Source of the DNA: Phycisphaerales bacterium
Lineage (GTDB): Bacteria > Planctomycetota > Phycisphaerae > SM23-33
DNA length: 5,305 nt
Assembly (NCBI GenBank): GCA_003171235.1
Contig: PMYM01000231.1
Span: 1 to 5,305 of the forward strand
Reading direction: 5' to 3'
Part shown: piece by piece, positions 1 through 5,040 of the stretch
How the letters are laid out: each line of letters begins with the position of its first letter
Position numbering within the stretch: position 1 is the first letter of the stretch
Position numbers and translations under genes: made by a program
The notes under the pieces: model-generated
The model's database searches: none
What the model saw: only the letters and a program-made list of their open reading frames with translations
Told to the model about the DNA's origin: nothing

Positions 1-21
1 AATTATCGGACACCCTCGGTA

Positions 22-56
22 ACTGGCTACTGGCTACTGGCTACTGGTTACTGGCT
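22..56. repeat. Heptanucleotide tandem array, five ACTGGCT units, overlapping the lpxD stop
   Basis: On the plus strand five consecutive 7-nt units run ACTGGCT, ACTGGCT, ACTGGCT, ACTGGTT, ACTGGCT; a degenerate sixth (ATTGCTT) lies inside the lpxD coding end. On the lpxD strand the unit reads AGCCAGT, so the array begins in the TAG stop codon (57-55) and continues into the 3' flank. Because 7 is not a multiple of 3, the TAG in each unit falls in successive reading frames, so the array carries stops in all three frames of the minus strand. It resembles in form the short tandemly repeated heptamers described in cyanobacterial genomes; I claim no homology. Confidence 0.9.
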
Positions 57-1092
57 ATTGCTTCTTGGGTTCCATTTTCTCCAGCCGGTGTTCCAACTCG
101 CGCACTTTCTGCCGCAGCTCCGGCAGCGACTGGCTGGCTTGGTGGACGCGCAGCCATTGCCGCGCCTCCACCCCAGGACAGCCCCCGATCTTCTGTCCGT
201 CGGGCACATCCTGGACGATGCCGGCAAAGCCCGAGGCCTGCACGCCTCGCCCGATAGTGACGTTGTCCCGCACGCCGACATGCCCGCCCAGCACCACGCC
301 CTCACCCAGCACGCTGCTGCCGCCGATGCCCACCTGGGCCACCAGGATGCAGTTCTCGCCCACCTGCACGTTGTGGGCCACCTGCACCAGGTTGTCGATC
401 TTGACGCCGCTGCCGATGCGCGTAACGTCGAACTTGGCCCGGTCCACGCAACTGCAAGCCCCGATGTCCACGTCGTCGCCGATCTCGACCACGCCCACGT
501 GGGGGAAGGGCTTATGGCGGCCCTGGTGGAAAAAGTAGCCGAAGCCCGACGAGCCGATCACGGCGTTGGGCCCGATGCGGCAGCGCCGCCCGATGCGGCT
601 GCGGGCCATGATCACCGTGCCGGGATAAAGTATCGTTTCCTCGCCGATGGCCGCCTCGGCCTCGACCACCACGTGGGCGGCCAGCACCGCCCGCGGGCCG
701 ATCAGGGCCTTGGCGCCGATGACGACGAATGGGCCGACGGCGGCGGATGGATCTACCTTGGCCTGGGGCGAAACGACCGCCCAGGGGTGCACGCCCGGCG
801 CCGGCAGGTCGGCCGGTTTTTCCAGCATGGCCAGCACGGCCGCCAGGGCCGCCTGCACGTTGGCCACCCGCAGCAGCGGCAGGTGGGCCGGGGGATGGCC
901 CTTGCCCACCAGGGCGGCCGAGGCCTTGGTGGCGGCCAGGGCCTTGGCGTGCCGCTGGTCGGCCACGAAGGTCAACTGCCCGGGCCTGGCCGATTCCAGC
1001 GCGCCCAGGCCGGTCAGGACGACGCTGCCGTCGCCTTCGACCTGCCCGCCCAGACGCCCTGCCAACTCCTGGAGTGTGAATCCCTGCGACAT
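55..1092 (-). CDS. lpxD: UDP-3-O-acylglucosamine N-acyltransferase LpxD
   Basis: LpxD transfers a 3-hydroxyacyl chain from acyl carrier protein to the 2-amino group of UDP-3-O-acylglucosamine, the third step of lipid A synthesis, in the cytoplasm as a homotrimer. The predicted protein is 345 residues (E. coli LpxD is 341). Residues 1 to about 100 match the N-terminal uridine-binding domain (TLQELAGRLGG, LTFVAD). Residues about 105-295 are a left-handed beta-helix of hexapeptide repeats (IG.., VG.. every six residues). The family signatures GFGYF (183-187), GDDVDIGACSCVDR (205-218) and DNLVQVAHNV (233-242) are present; H240 corresponds to the catalytic histidine of E. coli LpxD (H239). The last 30 residues are a charged helix (PELRQKVRELEHRLEKM). 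I chose ATG 1092 because the protein then starts at the family N terminus. It lacks a close ribosome-binding site. GTG at 1104, four codons upstream with AGGA four nt before it, is a possible alternative. A longer open frame to 1227 only translates the spacer repeats. Third gene of the bamA-skp-lpxD cluster, 210 nt after skp. Confidence 0.96.
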   Translation of the reverse strand: MSQGFTLQELAGRLGGQVEGDGSVVLTGLGALESARPGQLTFVADQRHAKALAATKASAALVGKGHPPAHLPLLRVANVQAALAAVLAMLEKPADLPAPGVHPWAVVSPQAKVDPSAAVGPFVVIGAKALIGPRAVLAAHVVVEAEAAIGEETILYPGTVIMARSRIGRRCRIGPNAVIGSSGFGYFFHQGRHKPFPHVGVVEIGDDVDIGACSCVDRAKFDVTRIGSGVKIDNLVQVAHNVQVGENCILVAQVGIGGSSVLGEGVVLGGHVGVRDNVTIGRGVQASGFAGIVQDVPDGQKIGGCPGVEARQWLRVHQASQSLPELRQKVRELEHRLEKMEPKKQ

Positions 1093-1102
1093 ACGAGGGG
1101 CC

Positions 1103-1131
1103 ACTATATCCTGCCGGCCCGGCGGCAACAA
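1103..1131 (-). promoter_or_regulatory. Possible internal promoter giving a near-leaderless lpxD transcript
   Basis: On the minus strand TTGTTG (1131-1126), a 17-nt spacer and TATAGT (1108-1103) form a sigma70-like arrangement. The -10 matches consensus at five of six positions and the -35 at three. Transcription would start near 1096, only a few bases before ATG 1092, which fits the lack of a well-placed ribosome-binding site for that ATG. The same TATA stretch lies between AGGA and the alternative GTG 1104, so the signal may be coincidental. Confidence 0.25.
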
Positions 1132-1178
1132 GGGTTGGGGCAGGGTTACATGGCCAGGTTGGTTCTCCACCCGCAGGC

Positions 1179-1213
1179 TAATTGTCAATTGACAATTGTC
1201 AATTTTCAATTGA
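1179..1213. repeat. Heptanucleotide array, five CAATTGW units
   Basis: Plus-strand units are TAATTGT, CAATTGA, CAATTGT, CAATTTT, CAATTGA, contiguous and with exact 7-nt period. The core AATT is itself palindromic, so the array reads similarly on both strands. It lies in the skp-lpxD spacer and makes up one arm of a larger inverted repeat with the array at 1268-1295. It is very A+T-rich compared with the adjoining genes. Confidence 0.9.
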
Positions 1214-1280
1214 ACAGCAGGAGCCAAGGCGGCAATCGGAAGGTTCTGCTTATTGACTTGGCTCCGTCAATTGAAAATTG
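1200..1280. repeat. Long two-block inverted repeat in the skp-lpxD spacer
   Basis: CAATTTTCAATTGA (1200-1213) is the exact reverse complement of TCAATTGAAAATTG (1267-1280), 14 bp. Inside it, GGAGCCAAG (1220-1228) is the exact reverse complement of CTTGGCTCC (1257-1265), 9 bp. The blocks are separated by 6 nt on one side and 1 nt on the other, and the terminal loop is 28 nt (1229-1256). In the skp-to-lpxD transcript this would form a hairpin with 23 paired positions. The skp side has no poly-U tail after the stem, so I do not call a rho-independent terminator. Processing, attenuation, mRNA stabilisation or a miniature mobile palindrome are possible. Confidence 0.85.
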
Positions 1281-1295
1281 GCAATTGAAAATTGT
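1268..1295. repeat. Heptanucleotide array, four CAATTGA/AAATTGK units
   Basis: Plus-strand units are CAATTGA, AAATTGG, CAATTGA, AAATTGT, contiguous. They also form two copies of a 14-nt unit differing only in the last base. The array lies just downstream of the skp stop codon (1303) and is in inverted orientation to the array at 1179-1213. Confidence 0.88.
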
Positions 1296-1302
1296 AGATC
1301 GG

Positions 1303-1944
1303 TTAGGGTTTTTTGTATGCCGCGTTGGCCCGCTGCGTGACCTCCCCGGTCAGGTCGATCTGGGGGGAGGAGTACAGGCACTTGCGCTGGATCATCTTGT
1401 CCATCAGTTCCTCCATGGACAGGCTGGTCACGTCCACGCTGTCGCGGGCGAGCACCAGGTCGTAGCCCCGCTCCTGGGCCACCTGGCTGACTGCGGCCAG
1501 GATTTCGCGGAACATATCCTCGGTAAGCTGGCGTTGCTCGCGGTCCAGCACCCCCTTCTGGTATTGCAGCGAGACGGCCCCCTCGACGGCAGCCTTGTCT
1601 CTTTCCTCCAGCTTGGCCTGATACTGCTTGGAACCGGGCTTGAGATCCTGCAATTCCTTCTGCAGGTCCTCCACCTGCTTGGTTCGACGCGAGTTCTCCG
1701 CCTTCAGGGCGTCGTTCTTCTGCCTGAGGACTTGGTTGAGGTCGCGCAGGCGGTCGTAGTTTCGGAAGGCGGCGGAGATGTCGCAGACGGCCACGCGCGT
1801 GGGGCCGGAGGGGCCCGCCGCGAAGGCCGCAGCCGGCGCCGACGCCGGCCGCGAAGCCGGGAGTACGGTCTGGGCGCGCAGGGAGGCCAGCGTCAAGCCG
1901 ACGCAAACCGCTGCCAGTATGGTCACGATGCCGGAACGTTTCAT
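1303..1944 (-). CDS. skp: Skp/OmpH-family periplasmic chaperone
   Basis: Skp (OmpH) proteins are trimeric periplasmic chaperones that hold unfolded outer-membrane proteins between Sec translocation and the BAM complex. The predicted protein has 213 residues, longer than E. coli Skp (161). Residues 1-24 look like a Sec signal peptide: MKR, a hydrophobic stretch IVTILAAVCVGL, and a likely cut after SLRA. An Ala/Pro-rich linker follows (about 29-48), then the family's opening strand VAVCDISAAF (51-60), a long Gln/Glu/Lys-rich helical hairpin (about 62-160), the return strand YDLVLARDSV (161-170) and the typical C terminus YSSPQIDLTGEVTQRANAAY (191-210). The start at 1944 is chosen because GGAG sits six bases before it; an ATG at 1956 would add only MEHT and overlaps that ribosome-binding site. 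The gene sits 123 nt after bamA and 210 nt before lpxD, the usual place for skp. The extra length is mostly signal peptide plus linker. Confidence 0.92.
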   Translation of the reverse strand: MKRSGIVTILAAVCVGLTLASLRAQTVLPASRPASAPAAAFAAGPSGPTRVAVCDISAAFRNYDRLRDLNQVLRQKNDALKAENSRRTKQVEDLQKELQDLKPGSKQYQAKLEERDKAAVEGAVSLQYQKGVLDREQRQLTEDMFREILAAVSQVAQERGYDLVLARDSVDVTSLSMEELMDKMIQRKCLYSSPQIDLTGEVTQRANAAYKKP

Positions 1945-1950
1945 GGTGTG

Positions 1951-1954
1951 CTCC
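1951..1954 (-). promoter_or_regulatory. Ribosome-binding site of skp
   Basis: GGAG on the minus strand, followed by six bases (CACACC) and ATG at 1944. It decides between the two in-frame ATG codons: it lies inside the first four codons of the longer alternative starting at 1956. Confidence 0.75.
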
Positions 1955-2032
1955 ATTCAGATTGGCGGTTTTTCCTTGGCGATTCTCGATTCAACCACAG
2001 TGCAGCAGGAAAGCTCTGGGCGGGCCTCCGGC

Positions 2033-2068
2033 GGAATCGGCCGACCAGGTTCGACAATCGGCGATTCC
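2033..2068. repeat. Hairpin abutting the bamA stop codon
   Basis: GGAATCGGCCGA (2033-2044) and TCGGCGATTCC (2058-2068) are reverse complements apart from one bulged G. The 13-nt loop is 2045-2057. On the bamA strand the stem starts at the last base of the TAG stop (2070-2068). No T-run follows, so it is not a classical rho-independent terminator and skp probably remains co-transcribed. It may stabilise the bamA mRNA end or act as a weak pause. The motif GGCGATTC recurs at 1978-1985 in the same spacer. Confidence 0.7.
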
Positions 2069-4404
2069 TAGAACACCCAGCCCACGTTGAAGCTGACGAT
2101 CTGGGTCTGGTCGCCGTCGGCCTTCATGATCGGTATGCCGAAGTCCAGGCTCATGGGTATGGGCCCGAAGAACGGCAGGTGCAGGCGGATGCCGGCGCCG
2201 ATGGAGACGCGATAGTTGGAGACGCTGGCGCCGGGCTCGATCGTGCCTGAATCCAGGAACAACGCCCCGCGCAGCATCTTGCCCACCAGCGGGAAGGTGT
2301 ATTCGCTGCCGGCGAAGAAGGAGAAGTTGCCGCCGATGGCGTTCTGGTCGGGCCCCTGGCGCGGGCTGATGCCGCGGAACTCAAAGCCGCGCAGGCTGCC
2401 AAATCCGCCGCCGTAGAAGCGTTCAAAGACCGGGGCGTCGCCGATGATGTCGCCCACCGAACCCCGGGCGGCCAGGATGTGCTTGCGCTCCAATTCGTCG
2501 GTGTACAGCGTCCAGTAGCGGTGGTAATCGGCCTGGGCCTTGCCGAAGAAAAAGCTACCGTAAACCTGCTCGTAGGACAGGTCCAGCCGGTCGCCCTTGG
2601 AGGGCAGCCAGCGGCTGTCGGTGCGGTCGCGGATGAGCGAGACCTTGGTGCCCAGGATCAGGTTGCCGCCCTCGACGTCGCGAATGTCCTTGGCGGCGTC
2701 GTCGTCAACGTTGCCGACATCCACCAGCTCGGCCCGCTGGGCGATCTCGCCGTACCAGCCGTTGAAGAAGCGGTGGCCCAGGCTGGCGTTGACCCCGACG
2801 CGGGTCTCGTCGTAGCCGTCGCGGGTGGCGGTAAAGCCGTAGCCCGCCAGGCCCAGCGAATACGGTTTGTCGAACAGGTAGGGCTCGAACCATTCGATGC
2901 GGGCGTTGGACTGATCCAGCCCCGGCTCCAAGAGGATGCTGAAGGTCTGGCCCGAACCGCGGAATGCCCGCCCCTGCTTTAGGTCGTCGCTGGTGGGCCA
3001 GCGGAATTCAAAGTTCCGCTCCTGGTAGATGATGGTGCCGACCAGCCCGGTGTTGCTGTTGATGCCCGCCCCGATGGTGAACCGGCCGGTCTCCGCCTCC
3101 TCCAGGCTGACCAGGGCGTTGCGGGTGTCGGGGGCGTTGCCGTAGGGGGTGATGGTCACCTTGCTGAAAAGCTGCGTCTCGCTCAGCCGGTGCTGGGACT
3201 CCTCGGCCGCCAGGGTGTTGTACGGCTGGCCGGGGTATATCTGGAGCTGCCGGCGGATGACGTTTTCCCGGGTGATGCGGTTGCCGCGAATGTCGATGGC
3301 CCCCAGGCTGTACTGCCGCCCCTCGTTGATGACAAAGACGATGTCGATCTGCGGGCCGGCCCCGGGCACCCCCTGGGTGGCCGACGCGGGGGCGTAGGGC
3401 GTGCGGGCGGAGACTTCGGCGTTGATGTAGCCGATCTCGCCGTAAGCCTTCTTGATGCGGTCAAGGTCGGCCCGCAGGGTCGTGCCGTTGAAGAACAGCC
3501 CGGCCGACGACTGGATGCACTTGCGAATTTCCTGGGGGGCGTACACCAGGTTGCCCTCGAAGCTGACCTGGCGGAGGCGGTAGCGCGGGCCCTCGTCGAT
3601 GACGAAAACCAGTTCGCCCCGCCGCTTGTCGTTCGAGAACGCCAGCGGCGCCGAAGCCACCTGGGCGTCCAGAAAACCCTCGTCGCGGTAGAGGCCCGTC
3701 AGGGCGGCCACGTCATGCTCGATGGCGTCCACGTCGATGGCCCCGGTGACAAATGGCCACTGCCGTTTCTTGCTCGTGACCGCCTCTTTCAGCCGGGCGG
3801 CGGAGAGGGCCTGGTTGCCCTGGAAGCTGATCTGGCGGATGAAGCTGCGCGGGCCTTCCACCACCCGCAGCACCAGGGCGTTTTTCTGGGCCAGGGCCGC
3901 CGGGTCGGCCGACACCTGCACGAAGTAGTAGCCTTCCGAGCGGTACTTGGTCTGGATGTTGCGGATGGCGTTGTCGATCAGCAGCGAATCGATGGCGTCG
4001 CCGGGGTTGAGCGTCACCAGGTCGCGGACGTCCTTTTCCTTGAGGCTCTTGACCCCTTCCAGGCGGACGGCCTCCAGCACCGCCAGCTCGGCCACCTGGA
4101 AGGTCAGGATGATGCCGCGGTCGGTCTGGGTCTTGAGCGCCCGGACGCTGGCGAAGCGGTGGGTCTTGACGAGGGACTGCTCGTCCTGGATGGCCAGTTG
4201 CTCGCTGTAGGGTTGGCCCAGGCGGCTCTTGACCCCGGCCAGCACCGCCGGGGCGGACATGCGCACGTTGCCTTCGACGCGGATGTCGATGATGGTGTCG
4301 GGCTGGTTGGCCGGGGCGGAAGCCTGGGCGTGCGCCGCGGCGGCCAGGGGTCCGGCCAGGGCCAGCAGCGCCGCCAGCAGGGCCGTGCGATTGAGTCCCT
4401 TCAC
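2068..4404 (-). CDS. bamA: Outer membrane protein assembly factor BamA (five POTRA domains plus Omp85 barrel)
   Basis: BamA is the core of the BAM complex: periplasmic POTRA domains receive unfolded proteins and the 16-stranded Omp85 barrel inserts them into the outer membrane. The predicted protein is 778 residues (E. coli BamA 810). Residues 1 to about 27 form a signal peptide (KGLNR, then LLAALLALAGPLAAAAHA^Q). Five POTRA domains follow at about 36-107, 108-185, 186-273, 274-363 and 364-438, each with the ..V.G(N/V).. opening and several ending in EGP/EGR. The barrel spans about 440-778 and contains the Omp85 signature ERFYGGGFGSLRGFEFRG (661-678), whose RGF (672-674) is the conserved loop-6 motif. 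The protein ends in an aromatic residue (SFNVGWVF), as a beta-signal should. POTRA4 carries an Ala/Pro/Gly-rich insert (about 336-350). The start is GTG 4404, supported by AGGAG seven bases upstream and by the signal peptide beginning there; the frame stays open to 4599, but that extension has no membrane-targeting sense. First gene of the cluster; rseP, often upstream in proteobacteria, is absent here. Confidence 0.96.
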   Translation of the reverse strand: MKGLNRTALLAALLALAGPLAAAAHAQASAPANQPDTIIDIRVEGNVRMSAPAVLAGVKSRLGQPYSEQLAIQDEQSLVKTHRFASVRALKTQTDRGIILTFQVAELAVLEAVRLEGVKSLKEKDVRDLVTLNPGDAIDSLLIDNAIRNIQTKYRSEGYYFVQVSADPAALAQKNALVLRVVEGPRSFIRQISFQGNQALSAARLKEAVTSKKRQWPFVTGAIDVDAIEHDVAALTGLYRDEGFLDAQVASAPLAFSNDKRRGELVFVIDEGPRYRLRQVSFEGNLVYAPQEIRKCIQSSAGLFFNGTTLRADLDRIKKAYGEIGYINAEVSARTPYAPASATQGVPGAGPQIDIVFVINEGRQYSLGAIDIRGNRITRENVIRRQLQIYPGQPYNTLAAEESQHRLSETQLFSKVTITPYGNAPDTRNALVSLEEAETGRFTIGAGINSNTGLVGTIIYQERNFEFRWPTSDDLKQGRAFRGSGQTFSILLEPGLDQSNARIEWFEPYLFDKPYSLGLAGYGFTATRDGYDETRVGVNASLGHRFFNGWYGEIAQRAELVDVGNVDDDAAKDIRDVEGGNLILGTKVSLIRDRTDSRWLPSKGDRLDLSYEQVYGSFFFGKAQADYHRYWTLYTDELERKHILAARGSVGDIIGDAPVFERFYGGGFGSLRGFEFRGISPRQGPDQNAIGGNFSFFAGSEYTFPLVGKMLRGALFLDSGTIEPGASVSNYRVSIGAGIRLHLPFFGPIPMSLDFGIPIMKADGDQTQIVSFNVGWVF

Positions 4405-4411
4405 GTCGGCT

Positions 4412-4416
4412 CTCCT
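4412..4416 (-). promoter_or_regulatory. Ribosome-binding site of bamA
   Basis: AGGAG on the minus strand, seven bases before GTG 4404. It fixes a non-ATG start in a frame that stays open for another 65 codons upstream. A small stem CCGCG/CGGCG-type hairpin (4431-4435 with 4441-4445, loop GAATT) lies just upstream. Confidence 0.8.
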
Positions 4417-4528
4417 GCGAGTTCTCCGCTCCGCGGAATTCGCGGCTCTTGGCGCAGGTTCCTCGCCATGGCTTGGTGGTCGCCTATCCACGCGGTCCGC
4501 GGATGTATTTGTCGTCCATGCATGTGGA

Positions 4529-4557
4529 ATATTCACACAGCCGGCGGGGCTTGTCAA
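4529..4557 (-). promoter_or_regulatory. Candidate sigma70-type promoter of the bamA-skp-lpxD cluster
   Basis: On the minus strand a perfect TTGACA (4557-4552) is followed by a 17-nt spacer and GAATAT (4534-4529). The -10 matches TATAAT at three positions, including the important second A and last T, and is preceded by TGT, giving an extended TGn -10. Start of transcription is expected near 4522, leaving a leader of roughly 120 nt before GTG 4404. An imperfect palindrome (4523-4537, TGTG, bulged G, AATATT core, CACA) overlaps the -10 and could be an operator. Assignment is by sequence match only. Confidence 0.5.
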
Positions 4558-4596
4558 ACAGGAAGTGGCGGCGATTGCGGGCCCGGGTGTACGTGG

Positions 4597-4695
4597 CACG
4601 GGCGTCTAGCCCGTGGGTCGCGGGTCGATTACGGCCCTGCTCCAGGGAAAAACATGGCCGAGACGGCCGTGACACACATGGCAGCGGCGGCCATG
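4597..4695. repeat. Cluster of three related 19-nt palindromes (REP-like)
   Basis: Unit A, 4597-4615, is CACGGGCGTCTAGCCCGTG (7-bp arms, loop GTCTA). Unit B, 4653-4671, is CATGGCCGAGACGGCCGTG (8-bp arms with one G-T pair, loop AGA). Unit C, 4677-4695, is CATGGCAGCGGCGGCCATG (6-bp arms, loop AGCGGCG). B and C agree at 15 of 19 positions; A agrees with the reverse complement of B at 15 of 19. B and C are only 5 nt apart. In translation such units yield HGLDARAT- or HGRDGRD-like strings, which I recall as common spurious peptides from planctomycete and verrucomicrobial genomes. A looser fourth copy may lie at 4745-4763 (CACG ends around GTCTAG). Confidence 0.75.
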
Positions 4696-5040
4696 CAAGA
4701 CCACGGCAACCCTGATGCATGCCCAAGAAGCAAGCACCTGCCGCCACGCCAGGTCTAGACGTGGTCACGCGAAAAGAGGCAACCATCCCGCCCAACCAGC
4801 CGCCCGGCTTCCCGGACGGCTGACAGAGTTTTGAGTTTGCATCAATCGCTTGCCGATATGGCGGTTCCCACCGGAGAGCCCCGGCTGGGTTGTTCCTGCT
4901 GGGCCACTTATCCATCAGGAGGCGCCCAGGTGGGCGGTTTGGATTCGGCCGCTCCGCTGTCTTGGAGCGATTAGCGTCCCGGCCCCGAGGGGACCGGAGT
5001 TACCCGCTTCCTGCCCGCGTCCTGCCTGCCTGATTCACTT
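4696..5040. other. Gene-free GC-rich leader region with several hairpins
   Basis: I find no supportable gene here. Open frames on both strands lack family resemblance and a ribosome-binding site. The stretch is rich in short hairpins: 4797-4822 (listed separately), CGCCC/GGGCG at 4923-4936 with loop AGGT, CGCTCC/GGAGCG at 4950-4969, and GTCCC/GGGAC at 4976-4994. A 10-nt direct repeat ACCCGCTTCC occurs at 5002-5011 and again at 5045-5054, just outside the region. The cluster could be a structured RNA or simply GC-rich intergenic DNA. I could not match it to tRNA, tmRNA, RNase P RNA, SRP RNA or a known riboswitch by eye. Confidence 0.5.
4797..4822. repeat. Strong hairpin, 11-bp stem with one mismatch and CTTC loop
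   Basis: CAGCCGCCCGG (4797-4807) pairs with CCGGACGGCTG (4812-4822) except for one C-A mismatch; the loop is CTTC (4808-4811). On the plus strand TTTT occurs seven bases after the stem, which is too far for a convincing intrinsic terminator; the minus strand has no T-run. It may be a terminator remnant of an upstream unit, or part of a structured RNA. Confidence 0.7.

Noticed and set aside
1183..1202. Two TTGACA -35 boxes on the minus strand within the heptamer array
   Set aside because: They are by-products of the CAATTGW repeat, and no acceptable -10 lies 16-18 nt downstream of either.
1093..1227. N-terminal extension of lpxD by 45 residues
   Set aside because: The extension translates the CAATTG array (VQLKIDNCQLTIS) and precedes the family's normal N terminus.
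58..2250. A 730-codon open frame on the plus strand, antisense to lpxD, skp and the end of bamA
   Set aside because: It mirrors three well-supported genes, runs through their spacers and translates the heptamer repeats. His/Ala/Gly/Leu-rich composition is typical of the antisense frame of GC-rich genes.
3190..4758. A 522-codon open frame on the plus strand, antisense to bamA
   Set aside because: It lies opposite the POTRA domains, has no recognisable domain and continues into the 19-nt palindromes, as a chance frame would.
4797..4830. SRP RNA core resemblance (GTCAG ... CCGGGAAG) on the minus strand
   Set aside because: The similarity is superficial: the bases lie in a simple 11-bp hairpin and the asymmetric internal loop of SRP domain IV cannot be formed.
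4484..4915. A 143-codon minus-strand open frame upstream of bamA
   Set aside because: It translates the palindromes (HGLDARAT) and the promoter region, is rich in Cys, Arg and Pro, and has no ribosome-binding site or family resemblance.
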